In this document: positions 11,737-21,600 of the stretch, one piece after another
Numbering within the stretch: the first letter of the stretch is position 1
How the letters are laid out: every line of letters starts with the position of its first letter
Assembly: GCA_027704905.1 (NCBI GenBank)
Contig: CM051021.1
Span: forward strand, 362,601 to 426,600
Reading direction: 5' to 3'
DNA: 64,000 nt
Origin: Muraenolepis orangiensis
Taxonomy: Eukaryota > Chordata > Actinopteri > Gadiformes > Muraenolepididae
The notes under the pieces: model-generated
What the model saw: the letters and a program-made list of their open reading frames with translations, nothing else
What the model was told of the DNA's origin: nothing
Databases searched by the model: none
Position numbers and translations under genes: made by a program

Positions 11737-12633
11737 CATACTCGAGTTCACTCCTGTATTCATGTGTTCACCTGATCCATACTGGTGTTCACTCCTGTAT
11801 TCATGTGTTCACCTAATCCATACTCGTATTCACTCCTGTATTCATGTGTTCACCTGTTCCATACTGGTGTTCACTCCTGTATTCATGTGTTCACCTGATC
11901 CATACTTGTGTTTCCTCCTGTATTCATGTGTTCACCTGATCCATACTCGTGTTCCCTCCTGTATTCCTGTGTTCACTTGATCCATACTGGTGTTCCCTCC
12001 TGTATTCATGTGTTCACCTGATCCATACTGGTGTTCCCTCCTGTATTCATGTGTTCACCTGATCCATACTGGTGTTCACTCCTGTATTCATGTATTCACC
12101 TAATCCATACTGGTGTCCCCTCCTATATTCATTTGTTCACATGATCCAAACTGGTGTTCACTCCTGTATTCATGTGTTCACCTGATCCATACTGGTGTTC
12201 ACTCCTGTATTCATGTGTTCACCTAATCCATACTAGTATTCACTCCTGTATTCATGTGTTCACCTGTTCCATACTGGTGTTCACTCCTGTATTCATGTGT
12301 TCACCTGATCCATACTGGTGTTCCCTCCTGTATTCATGTGTTCACCTGATCCATACTGGTGTTCACTCCTGTATTCATGTCTTCACCTGATCCATACTGG
12401 TGTTCCCTCCTGTATTCATGTGTTCACCTGATCCATACTCGTGTTCCCTCCTGTATTCATGTGTTCACCTGATCCATACTGGTGTTCCCTCCTGTATTCA
12501 TGTGTTCACCTGATCCATACTGGTGTTCCCTCCTGTATTCATGTGTTCACCTGATCCATACTGGTGTTCACTCCTGTATTCATGTGTTCACCTGATCCAT
12601 ACTGGTGTCCACTCCTGTATTCATGTGTTATTT
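11737..12633. repeat. 41-bp minisatellite, about 21 copies
   Basis: Unit TTCACTCCTGTATTCATGTG then TTCACCTGATCCATACTGGTG, with point variants. The 41-bp period shifts frame at each copy, so encoded peptides are artefacts. Confidence 0.96.
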
Positions 12634-13114
12634 CTCAGCATCTGTTTTTAAAGTAAATCCATTTCTTTTCCCAGAGTTTTCCTCACCTGAGGCCCTGCTG
12701 GCACATTGCGATGCATTCACTGCCAACACATTAGTATACAAACGACTAAGTTCTAACTTTCCACAGCGAACCACCCCATCCCGTACCCGCTCTTCACACT
12801 CACTTCGGAGGATATGGGTCATTATTGAGCATGTGATGCCAAGGCAGGACCCCAGGAGCACACCATAACCGAAGTGTGGCCTCTTAACGGACTCTGGGAT
12901 GGGATCTAGAGGATCACACATGGGGGAGAGAGAGGGAGAGTTGAGTTTGGAGAACTCTGATGTGATGCCCCTCCCTGATGAGCTGTCGTTCATCCCTTCC
13001 GGTTTCTGAGGAAAGAGCCGTCCTTGTGTCTTCTCTTCCTTGTCCTAAAACGGTGAATCTGAATCATGCAACAAGGAAGGAGGGAGGGTGGGGGGAGGGG
13101 GGAACCTTCCTTAC

Positions 13115-13292
13115 CGCCGCACCCGACGGCCAGAGTCTGGGCCGCCGACTCCCGGGCGTTGGCGGCGCGGCAGGTGTAGGGGACCTCGCGCTCGGGCCCT
13201 CCCACCGCGGAGGAGGCCAAGAGGAAGGCGGAGAGAAGGCCGGCCTCCCGTCCCTCGGCCTTGGTCCGGAAGTCGGCGGGCGGGACGGCGGT
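13115..13292 (-). pseudogene. Immunoglobulin C2-type domain exon remnant
   Basis: The - strand frame gives a tryptophan-led stretch, then LLSAFLLASSAV and VPYTCRAANARESAAQTLAV. This is the F and G strand pattern (Y-x-C-x-A-x-N...) of an Ig domain of the kind found in sialoadhesin or CD22-like cell-surface receptors. It ends at a good donor, GGCG|GTAAGG (13115/13114), in phase 1, usual for Ig exons. The 5' part runs into an AT-rich run and a SINE, with only a poor acceptor (AATAG). A downstream - strand stretch (about 12770-13005) reads through a hydrophobic segment, but its frame does not join in phase. It is most likely a gene fragment. No family member can be named. Confidence 0.45.
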
Positions 13293-13327
13293 CCATTCTA
13301 TTATTATATCTATTATAATCTATTATT

Positions 13328-13558
13328 CTTATGAGAAGGTTGCCGGTTCAAGTCCCCGAAAAAACGGACCAAGTACAGAGTGAGAACTGATACTTGGAAA
13401 AAAGGTGCCAGTTCTGCCTCCTGGCCACTGCCGAGGTGCCCTTGAGCAAGAAACCAGACCCCTACCCTGCTCCCCAGGTAGCTGTAGATACAATAGCTGA
13501 TACCCACTGCTCCTAATACTAGGATGGGTTAAATGCAGAGAAACACATTTCACTGTGT

Positions 13559-13602
<44 letters not shown>

Positions 13603-13626
13603 ATGTATGTGACCAATAAATCCTCC
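13328..13626 (+). mobile_element. tRNA-derived SINE, 5' truncated
   Basis: Begins within a Pol III B-box (GGTTCAAGTCC). It runs through the typical fish SINE body (GTGCCCTTGAGCAAGAAACC, CTGCTCCTAATACTAGGATG, GGTTAAATGCAGAGAAACAC) to a GT run and an ACCAATAAAT tail. The A-box is missing. The same body occurs inverted at 14925-15146. Confidence 0.75.
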
Positions 13627-13924
13627 AGATTTAGATTAGAGATTTAGTTAGGTGAATATACTACAAAGTTATTTCTCTTTTATACTCAGCAGGAAGATGC
13701 TGGTCATTTAGGACATTCAGGTAGGGCTATGGGCCCAGGGTGGGGGGATCTAACCCAGTATCCTTGGGCTTGTCCAAGCCACTTGTTGTATGTATTGTAT
13801 TTATACTGTAAATGTATTGTGATGTCCACACAATGCTCTTACTGGAGACACTGAGGTCCACCGTGTGGCTGTGCTCTGGGGTCCCTTGGGAGCGCACTTC
13901 CATGACGTACTGCATGGCGTGGTA

Positions 13925-14025
13925 TAAATATATATATATATATATATATATGTATATGTATATATATGTATATATGTATACGTATGTATATATGTATATA
14001 TAGATATATATATCTATATATATCC
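13925..14025. repeat. (TA)n / GTATA microsatellite
   Basis: About 100 bp of TA-rich repeat. Confidence 0.95.
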
Positions 14026-14109
14026 AAGTTCTTTGGATGAAAGTCTCCTCCTCCTGGATCACCACTCAAATAAGGAATTGTATGACTTGAAAACAAGATG
14101 AAACCAGAT

Positions 14110-14610
14110 GACATCAGATCAAGTCAAGTTTATTGTCACTTCACAGTTTCCACAAGTATAAAGCAGTGGTGTGAAAATCTTATGTGCAATACCCGACGAC
14201 AGACAGCAGTTATAAAATAAGATAAAAAATAGAATAAAGTTCAAAATAAAAATAAAAAATGCGATTCATAAAATGCAAAATATCCGCACAGAAAAGAGCA
14301 ATATGTATATATAAATCAATGTAATAAAATATACATTGTTATATGCTATACGCCCTTGTTCAGCAGCCTGATGGCCTGACTGTGGAAGCTATCTCTGAGT
14401 CTATTTGATACCACTTGATACTGAGGTATCGCCTGCCTGACAGTAACAGTGAGTACAGTTCGTGGCTGGGGTGGGCAACGTCTTTTATGATTCAGATGAC
14501 AGATGACATAAATCGCCCAGAAAACCTTGTAAATCAGAGCCATTTGCCATTTACTTCCCTTAAGTTCACCCATCAGGTGGATTGTGGTGTAACGTACACC
14601 AGATACGACT
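14110..14610 (-). mobile_element. LINE 3' end, family A (copy 1)
   Basis: The - strand carries the end of a non-LTR retrotransposon ORF (NRLRDSFHSQAIRLLNKGV, stop at about 14346) and a long AT-rich 3' untranslated region ending in CTTGACTTGAT. The same end occurs at 34366-35015 and 56437-57070 on the + strand. Such C-termini (LPSGRRYRSI...TNRLRDSF) are usual in CR1/L2/Rex-type fish LINEs. This copy is 5' truncated. Confidence 0.75.
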
Positions 14611-14924
14611 ATGCTATAACATAACCATCATGAATGGCCTGTGTTGTTTTTACATTAGATTCAATCCAAGAACGTGTTCAGCCGACATGCGGTCGCAGGA
14701 ATCGAGTACAGCGCACACGATAATAACACTATTAACCACAATACACTTTTAACACGTATCTACTATCGACATACTGTACCTGGGAGCAGATTAAACAGAT
14801 GAAGAAGAAGAAAAAGTCTCACCTGTGTGTGTGTGTGTGTGTTGACGTAAATGCGGCACTCTCTGGTGCTAGTTCTTTGTGTCTGAAGGAAGGTACTCAA
14901 ACAACAACAACAACAAATCTGGAG

Positions 14925-15146
14925 GACTGAATCCTCTTTATGTGTTCTCTGCATTTAACCCATCCTAGTATTAGGAGCAGTGGGCAGCTACTTATACAGC
15001 GCCCGGGGACAGCAGTATAAGGGAGGAGGGTTAGGGTCGTCCTCAAGGACACCTCGACAGTTTTTGCTAGGAGGAGCCGGGGATCGAACAAGCAACCTTC
15101 CGGTTGTGAGGTGACCGCTCTACCTCCTGAGCTATCCTGCCGAACT
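14925..15146 (-). mobile_element. tRNA-derived SINE with A and B boxes
   Basis: Read on the - strand it starts with a tRNA-like head: A-box TAGCTCAGGAGGTAGAGCGG (about 15114-15134) and B-box region TTGTTCGATCCCC (about 15080-15092), spaced as in tRNA genes. The body matches the truncated SINE at 13328-13626. It ends TTAAATGCAGAG. It is a Pol III retroposon, not a working tRNA gene, since the anticodon arm is degenerate. Confidence 0.75.
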
Positions 15147-15578
15147 CACAAGCGAACAGTTGAGTTCCTTCTACACACAAACCCCGACTCTCATGTCCCC
15201 CTCGCCTTGCACAGAATGAACTGCATGTCAGCAATAGCAACAGTAGTGATTCAGTCTCGCCGTGCGGGGGAGGGCATCGGGGCATCAGCATAGAAAATAC
15301 ATACTCAATTGCATAATAAAACACTGTGGCCAGTAAAACCAAACCAAAAAGACCCAGGGTTTTAAATGGCAGTGTGGGTACCCTTTAGTTGGCCATGTGG
15401 ATGGACTAAGGCCCGTTCCCTCTACCGCAGCACATCCAGGGTCTGGAGAGGGAAGCTAACAAACTGCCTCCACCGCGTGCTCCTCATACCAAGACCGTCC
15501 ACGCCGCTAACACTCAGTCCTTTTTCCTCGCCGTCTTCTCTCAGTATGTGGGTGTATCCCTCGTCGTTGACTCACATG
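15147..15578. other. Intergenic; nothing recognised
   Basis: No coding frame with family resemblance, no clear repeat. It ends at the CGAT target duplication of the Gypsy element. Confidence 0.5.
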
Positions 15579-15582
15579 CGAT

Positions 15583-16711
15583 TGTAACCCAGGTCAAGTA
15601 GACTGGTTACTGATGGATAGATGAGGATGTTCTGTCGGGTAATGTCACTGGTGAAAAGGAGGAGCAAGTCTGCCTAGCTTGACTGCTGCTGACTAGTGGC
15701 CAGCCAATGATAAAAAAGACCTGTGAATTCCCCCAATCAGACGGCACCCCTCTATTACTTGCCCCGCCCCTTCTCTGTCTCTGCCGCTGCTCTGCTGTGA
15801 ACCCCCACTCACACAGAACCAACCTGCGCTGAAGGAGAGAGACCTAGTCACAGAGCACAGGCTAATTAATAAGTTGAAATCTAAAAGTGGATATAGTGTA
15901 CAGTGCGCACGCCTTGCCCATCATCTCGGTGTTGCCAGAGGGCTGAGAGTTGTTTCAAACAACATTGGTGAGTTGCTACAAACTTTGTTAGTTACATTAA
16001 CAGCCAAGCAGCCATGCGGTTAGCAGTGTTAGCAGCCAATAGGCTAAGCTACCATGCGAAGTCAATACAAATGTATTGCTAGTATTGTTGTTCCAAGCTA
16101 ACCTACCTATTTTTACAATGTAGGATATATATTTTGCACTTTAAATGGAACGGAACTATTTCATGTCACCACTGTGTGTTGCTTCTATTTCATTTTTGTA
16201 GGTTTTGTCATGTTTTAGCCTTTAATTGAATGGGCTGCTAAGTGAGCATATTTTCCACACCTTTCATTCCTAGCTGAGTGTGCTGGGTGTGTGCTGCCTC
16301 TGTACTGCATCACCAGTCCTGGTGATTAGAGGATAACTTTATTTGGATGCCATTGGTGAGAAAAGCACTTTATTACAATGCATCTTATTTTATTTTTAAT
16401 TTTGAGAATGTATTTTATTTTAATAGTATAAGTTGTTGTACTACTAGAAAGAGATTGTCATTTTATTTTAATTATTGAAAGACCCTTATTGTGAAACACT
16501 GTTAATTATAGTTTTTCATGTGGTCCTGTATGCATGTCATACAGGTCAGGTTTTTTGGATGAGGCCAGAGTCTGGGTCTACCAGGGATGGCGAGCTGCTG
16601 AAGGAGACTACATGCGAAGACCATCTTTGGATTTCCCTTGGCGACTCACTCTGCACTGAATCTGTGTTTCTGCCAGTGTGGTGGATGGAACTGATCTTGA
16701 AAGGAACTCTG
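15583..16711 (+). repeat. 5' LTR, lacking its last ~525 bp
   Basis: Matches 23316-24441 of the 3' LTR almost base for base, then stops at AAAGGAACTCT. U3-type signals include two CCAAT boxes (about 15693 and 15735) and a GC box CCCCGCCCC (about 15763). A donor-like ATTG|GTGAGT lies near 15968. The segment that follows (16712-16849) has a 12-bp direct repeat GGCGAGCTAGCC and no visible tRNA primer binding site. Confidence 0.85.
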
Positions 16712-16849
16712 GCGAGCTAGCCATATGGCGAGCTAGCCAGGAGCATTGTGGGTAATTAATGACTAAACGAGATAACAGGTATTGATAAAAAAAAAATATA
16801 TATATATATATATACAAATAACTTGAAGTTAATTTGAAGCCCGGTCAAA

Positions 16850-18607
16850 ATGGAAATAGTTATGAGTGAACAGGTCAAAATCCCTAACTCAGTCATAGTT
16901 AGTGGGCTTATCGGTGTAGAATTTGATGAGGAAATCACTGAACACTTAAAAACTCATGGCAAAATTAACCGTATACTCCCCATTGAAGATGATGAATCTC
17001 CATTTTATGGGCAGTTAATTTATGAGTTTGAGTCTGGCGCGTCCATGGAGTCACTTCAGTCCTTGTTGCCCCTTACTTATGACAGCCCCAGCAGAGCAGA
17101 TGTCACGTACAAAGTGAAGGCCTTAGCTTCCGTGTACACTCCTACAGCAAGCAGTAGCGCCACCTGTACTTACCTTGAAGAGCTGCAAACCATAGCTAAG
17201 CTAAGCGGGAAATCCTTTGAAGAACTGCTACAAGGAGAGCTTGCTAAACTTACCACATCTGCTGCTTCACCTCTGAGTAACAGTGAAGACGGAGCAAGTG
17301 AATTTCCAGGGCCAGGCCCAAGACAGACCCCAGTTGACTGGACCCTCGCGCCGCCACTGGCTGCCACATTCCAACCAATCCTTGAGTCGACGAGTTCAGT
17401 TGATCTAACTTCCACACTTGGTGCAAGTTCTCAACCCAGGGTCACCTTCGATCTGACATCAGTTCCACCACCCACTATGAATCCTCAGCCACCTGCTTTA
17501 CCGATTCAACTTCAAAACCTGACCAATGACAACACATCACCTGTCCAAGCACAGGTTGAATCAAAAACATATCCATACCTCAGTGTAACTGACGTGAACC
17601 CTCCTGAACACATTGTGAGAAGCCAAGAAGCTGCATCGCATCATCTTGCTCCTTCACGTCTCAGAGCCTTTTCAGGCAGATCTCCCCGTCCAGCCAACGA
17701 GGTTGACTATGACACATGGCGTACCAATGTCGAACTGATGATGAATGACCCTGCTATCTCAGACCTGCACCGGTCTAGGAGAATCCTTGACAGTCTTCTG
17801 CCACCAGCTATTGAAGTCACCAAGCACTTGGGTCCACAAGCATCCCCCGCAGCTTATCTTGAGCTGCTAGATTCTGCTTATGGCACAGTAGAAGATGGAG
17901 ATGAGCTCTTTGCCAAGTTCCTGACTACGTTTCAAGACCCAAATGAAAAGCCTTCCAGCTACTTACACAGGTTGCAGGTAGTTTTGGGTTCAGCAGTGAG
18001 AAGAGGTGGCGTATCTGCCAGCGAAGTCAACCGACATCTCCTCAACCAGTTCTGTCGAAATTGCTGGGACAATGCACTTCTAACTGACCTCCAGCTGAAG
18101 CACAGAAAGAACAATCCCCCTTCATTTGCAGAGTTGCTGTTGCTCCTTCGCACAGAAGAGGATAAACATGCTGCAAAAGTAACTCGCATGAAGCAACACC
18201 TTGGTGCCTCCAAGCAACGTGTCACGTCACATCTGCAGAGTGCATGTGCCTATACTGATTCAAATGAGACTGAACAGTTGCAGAAGCAAGTCGCTGCTCT
18301 TCAAAGTCAACTCACAAACTTGAAGAAAGCTAAGACTGAAAAGGATAAATCAGCTAATCCCAAAGTAGCTACAGACTACAAAGCCAAGAGTCAAAAGCAT
18401 GAGAAGCAGCTAACCTCAAGCCGTAATTCAAGCAAACCCCGGCCTTGGTACTGCTTCCGGTGCGGTGAAGATGGGCATATTAAACCATCGTGTGAGAATG
18501 AGCCAAACCCTTCACTTGTCGCAGCCAAGAGGAAGCTACTGAACGACAGACAACTTCAGTGGGAAGCTCAACCCGCTTCATCAGATGAGGATCATTTAAA
18601 CAACTAG
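16850..18607 (+). CDS. Gag of the Gypsy element, PNMA-like, with CCHC zinc knuckle
   Basis: 585 residues from an ATG in good context (AAAATGG). The N-terminal 90 residues and the central capsid-like part (ending LLLRTEEDKHA) resemble the PNMA/ZCCHC12 class of domesticated gags, judged from memory. Such fish elements are often annotated as paraneoplastic antigen Ma-like. A CCHC knuckle, CFRCGEDGHIKPSC, is at about residues 533-547, preceded by a lysine-rich coiled stretch. Gag proteins build the intracellular particle that packages the element RNA. The frame ends with TAG at 18605-18607, immediately after a TTTAAAC heptamer. No internal break is seen. Confidence 0.88.
   Translation: MEIVMSEQVKIPNSVIVSGLIGVEFDEEITEHLKTHGKINRILPIEDDESPFYGQLIYEFESGASMESLQSLLPLTYDSPSRADVTYKVKALASVYTPTASSSATCTYLEELQTIAKLSGKSFEELLQGELAKLTTSAASPLSNSEDGASEFPGPGPRQTPVDWTLAPPLAATFQPILESTSSVDLTSTLGASSQPRVTFDLTSVPPPTMNPQPPALPIQLQNLTNDNTSPVQAQVESKTYPYLSVTDVNPPEHIVRSQEAASHHLAPSRLRAFSGRSPRPANEVDYDTWRTNVELMMNDPAISDLHRSRRILDSLLPPAIEVTKHLGPQASPAAYLELLDSAYGTVEDGDELFAKFLTTFQDPNEKPSSYLHRLQVVLGSAVRRGGVSASEVNRHLLNQFCRNCWDNALLTDLQLKHRKNNPPSFAELLLLLRTEEDKHAAKVTRMKQHLGASKQRVTSHLQSACAYTDSNETEQLQKQVAALQSQLTNLKKAKTEKDKSANPKVATDYKAKSQKHEKQLTSSRNSSKPRPWYCFRCGEDGHIKPSCENEPNPSLVAAKRKLLNDRQLQWEAQPASSDEDHLNN
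18595..18601 (+). promoter_or_regulatory. Probable -1 ribosomal frameshift site (T TTA AAC)
   Basis: In the gag frame the codons are TTA (18596-18598) and AAC (18599-18601), preceded by T. This is the canonical X XXY YYZ slippery heptamer. The gag stop follows after one more codon. The -1 frame is open from here without a stop into pol. A weak stem, 18607-18614 with 18631-18638 (7 of 8 pairs), starts 5 nt downstream, at a spacing usual for a stimulator. Confidence 0.8.
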
Positions 18608-21600
18608 CAGCCCCTGTTGAGGGACAAATAGGAGCTGCAAGTAATGAGACCCGTCCCACTGTAACCAAACAGAGAGCCTCACTGAAATGTGCCCATACTA
18701 AAGACAAACCCATGAAACTTCCCAGAGGTTTAGTTGGAACAAAGTATACGGCCCAAGTCACCATTGCAGACCAAGAAGTGAACTGTCTTTTAGACACAGG
18801 GTCTCAAGTTACTACAGTCCCCCTGTCGTTCTATGAGCAACACTTATCGAGTCAAGCCATTAAGTCCTTAAACAACCTACTCGGGGTAGAAGGAGCTAAT
18901 GGACAAGAAGTCCCTTACCTGGGATACGTTGAACTGAGCATAACCTTTCCTAAGGAGTTTGTAGGGGTTGATACAGAAGTGCCAACGTTAGCATTGGTTG
19001 TTCCCCATCTCCGTGCTGAAGAACAAGTACTAATTGGCACCAACACCCTTGATGTCCTCTACACGGATTATGCTCAGAAGACACCTGCCCTACCCCAGCC
19101 TACCTCATTTGGCTATCGTGCAGTTTTAAAGCTTCTACAGCTCAGACAACAGCAAGCTGAAGATGGTAATTTGGGATGGGTGAAACTACAAGGAAACATA
19201 CCAGAAGTTGTTCCAGCCGGCCACCAAGTAGTTCTCAACGGATGTATCAGTGTGCGTGGGTCCCACACTGACAAATGGGCCATCCTTGAACCCCCTTCAA
19301 TGTCCTCCTTGCCAGGCGGCCTACTTGTTTCCAGCTGCCTGTTCTCCCTCCCAACTGCCAGACACCACACCCAGCTGCCTGTGGTGATAAAAAACGAGTC
19401 AGGGCATGACATTACCATACCCCCAAGAACGGTGCTGGCTGAAGTAAATGCTGTTCAGCAAGTAATACAAAAAGAACCTGCAGTAGCTGACCCCAGCCCT
19501 GCAGATAAGTCCGACAGACCCAAATTGAAATTTGACTTTGAAGATTCTCCCATATCCACTGAGTGGAAAGAGCGTGTGACCAGCAAACTCAACTCAATGC
19601 CCGAGGTGTTTGCACACCATGACCTTGATTTCGGTCATACTGACAAGGTCAAACATCGCATGAGGCTCAGTGATGAGACTCCTTTCAAGCAGCGAGCAAG
19701 ACCCATACACCCCCAAGACCTTGAGGCAGTTCGAAAACATCTTCAGGAGCTGTTGAGTTCCGGTGTCATTCGAGAGTCTGAGTCCCCCTTCTCATCACCA
19801 ATCGTCGTAGTGAGGAAAAAGAATGGTGATGTAAGACTCTGCATTGACTACCGCAAGCTCAATCTGCAAACCATCAAAGATGCATACGCTCTGCCCCACC
19901 TAGAAGAAGCCTTCTCCGCCCTAAGTGGGTCGAAGTGGTTCTCCGTGCTTGATCTCAAATCTGGGTACTACCAGATTGAGATGGAGGAAGAAGACAAGCA
20001 GAAGACAGCATTCGTCTGCCCCCTAGGCTTCTGGGAGTTTTGTAGGATGCCTCAAGGAATCACCAATGCACCATCCACCTTTCAACGCTTGATGGAACGG
20101 TGTATGGGCGACATCAATCTGAAAGAGGTCTTGGTCTTCATAGACGACTTAATTGTCTTTTCAGAGACATTGGAAGAGCACGAGAGCAGACTGCTTCGAG
20201 TATTGTCACGTCTGAAAGAATATGGCCTGAAGTTGTCGCCAGAAAAATGCAAGTTTTTCCAGACTTCTGTCCGATATCTGGGACACATCGTCTCCCAAAA
20301 TGGAGTAGAGACTGACCCAGAGAAGATAAAAGCCCTTTCAACTTGGCCAATTCCCTGTACCCTTAAGGCATTAAGGTCCTTTCTAGGCTTCTCAGGGTAC
20401 TACAGGAGATATGTCAAGGATTACTCGAAAATAGTCAAACCGCTAAATGACTTGACCTCCGGTTACCCACCACTCCGGAAAGGTTCCAAACCCACTAAGG
20501 AGCAGAGTGCACAGTACCACAACCCCAAAGAACCTTTCGGCAGTCGTTGGACATCCACCTGCCAGCAAGCTTTTCAAACCATCATCGACAAGCTCACATC
20601 CGCTCCTGTACTGGGTTTTGCTGATCCTAAGCTGCATTACATCCTGCATACCGATGCAAGTACCACCGGGCTAGGAGCAGCCTTATACCAGGAACAAGAG
20701 GGGAGGATGCGAGTCATCGCGTTTGCTAGCAGAGGGTTGTCACGGAGCGAGTCCAGATATCCAGCTCACAAGCTTGAATTCTTGGCACTCAAATGGTCGG
20801 TCACCGAGAAATTAAAAGACTATCTGTATGGCTGTCCATTCACTGTGGTCACTGACAGTAACCCTCTGACGTATCTCCTCACTTCTGCGAAGCTTGATGC
20901 CACAAGTTACAGGTGGTTAGCAGCCCTGTCAACTTTCTCTTTCAAACTTCAGTATCGTGCTGGTAAGCAAAACCAAGATGCTGACGGTCTCTCAAGACGT
21001 CCCCATGGTGAGCTGTCAGACGACTTAACATCACAGAAAGAGCGAGAGCGCATACAGCAGTTCACGCGACAGCATCTAGCAGACCCCGACATTGTACAAG
21101 CCATCTGCGAAAGGCATCTCATCTGCCAAAGAACAGACGATTCTGATGATATTGACCCCGGTATCACTCTGGTTGAGTCTCTTGCCATCTCTGCAGATGC
21201 CATACCAAGCATCTTTGAACAAGAAAGTTCATCTGTCATCCCTCATTTCTCAAGCGAGGAGATAAAGGAGAAGCAGAGAGCAGATCCTAGCATCAGAGAG
21301 GTCATCTATCAGCTCGAGTCTGGAGAGAAGCCCCCTCCTACTGCTAGAGCTGAGCTCCCAGAACTCCCGCTCTTGTTGCGGGAGTGGAATCGTCTGGAGT
21401 TGAGAAGCGGAGTCTTGTATCGACGAAAGCAAGACGGAGCTCATCAAACGTACCAGCTTGTCCTACCAGAGGAGCTGCGGCCCCTTGTGTTGACAAGTCT
21501 CCACAATGACATGGGCCACATGGGAATTGATCGTACTCTCGACCTTGTGAGATCACGTTTCTATTGGCCCAAGATGGCATTCGCCGTGGAAACCAAGGTC

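Noticed and set aside
12628..12993. - strand frame with a hydrophobic stretch as the transmembrane exon of the Ig gene
   Set aside because: The phase-1 donor of the Ig exon leads to a stop when joined to the nearest good acceptor, so the join is not supported.
15080..15134. tRNA gene on the - strand
   Set aside because: A and B boxes belong to a SINE head; the anticodon arm is degenerate and a SINE body follows.
16475..16720. 81-residue frame repeated in both LTRs of the first Gypsy element
   Set aside because: Lies within LTR sequence, no family resemblance; repeated only because LTRs are repeated.
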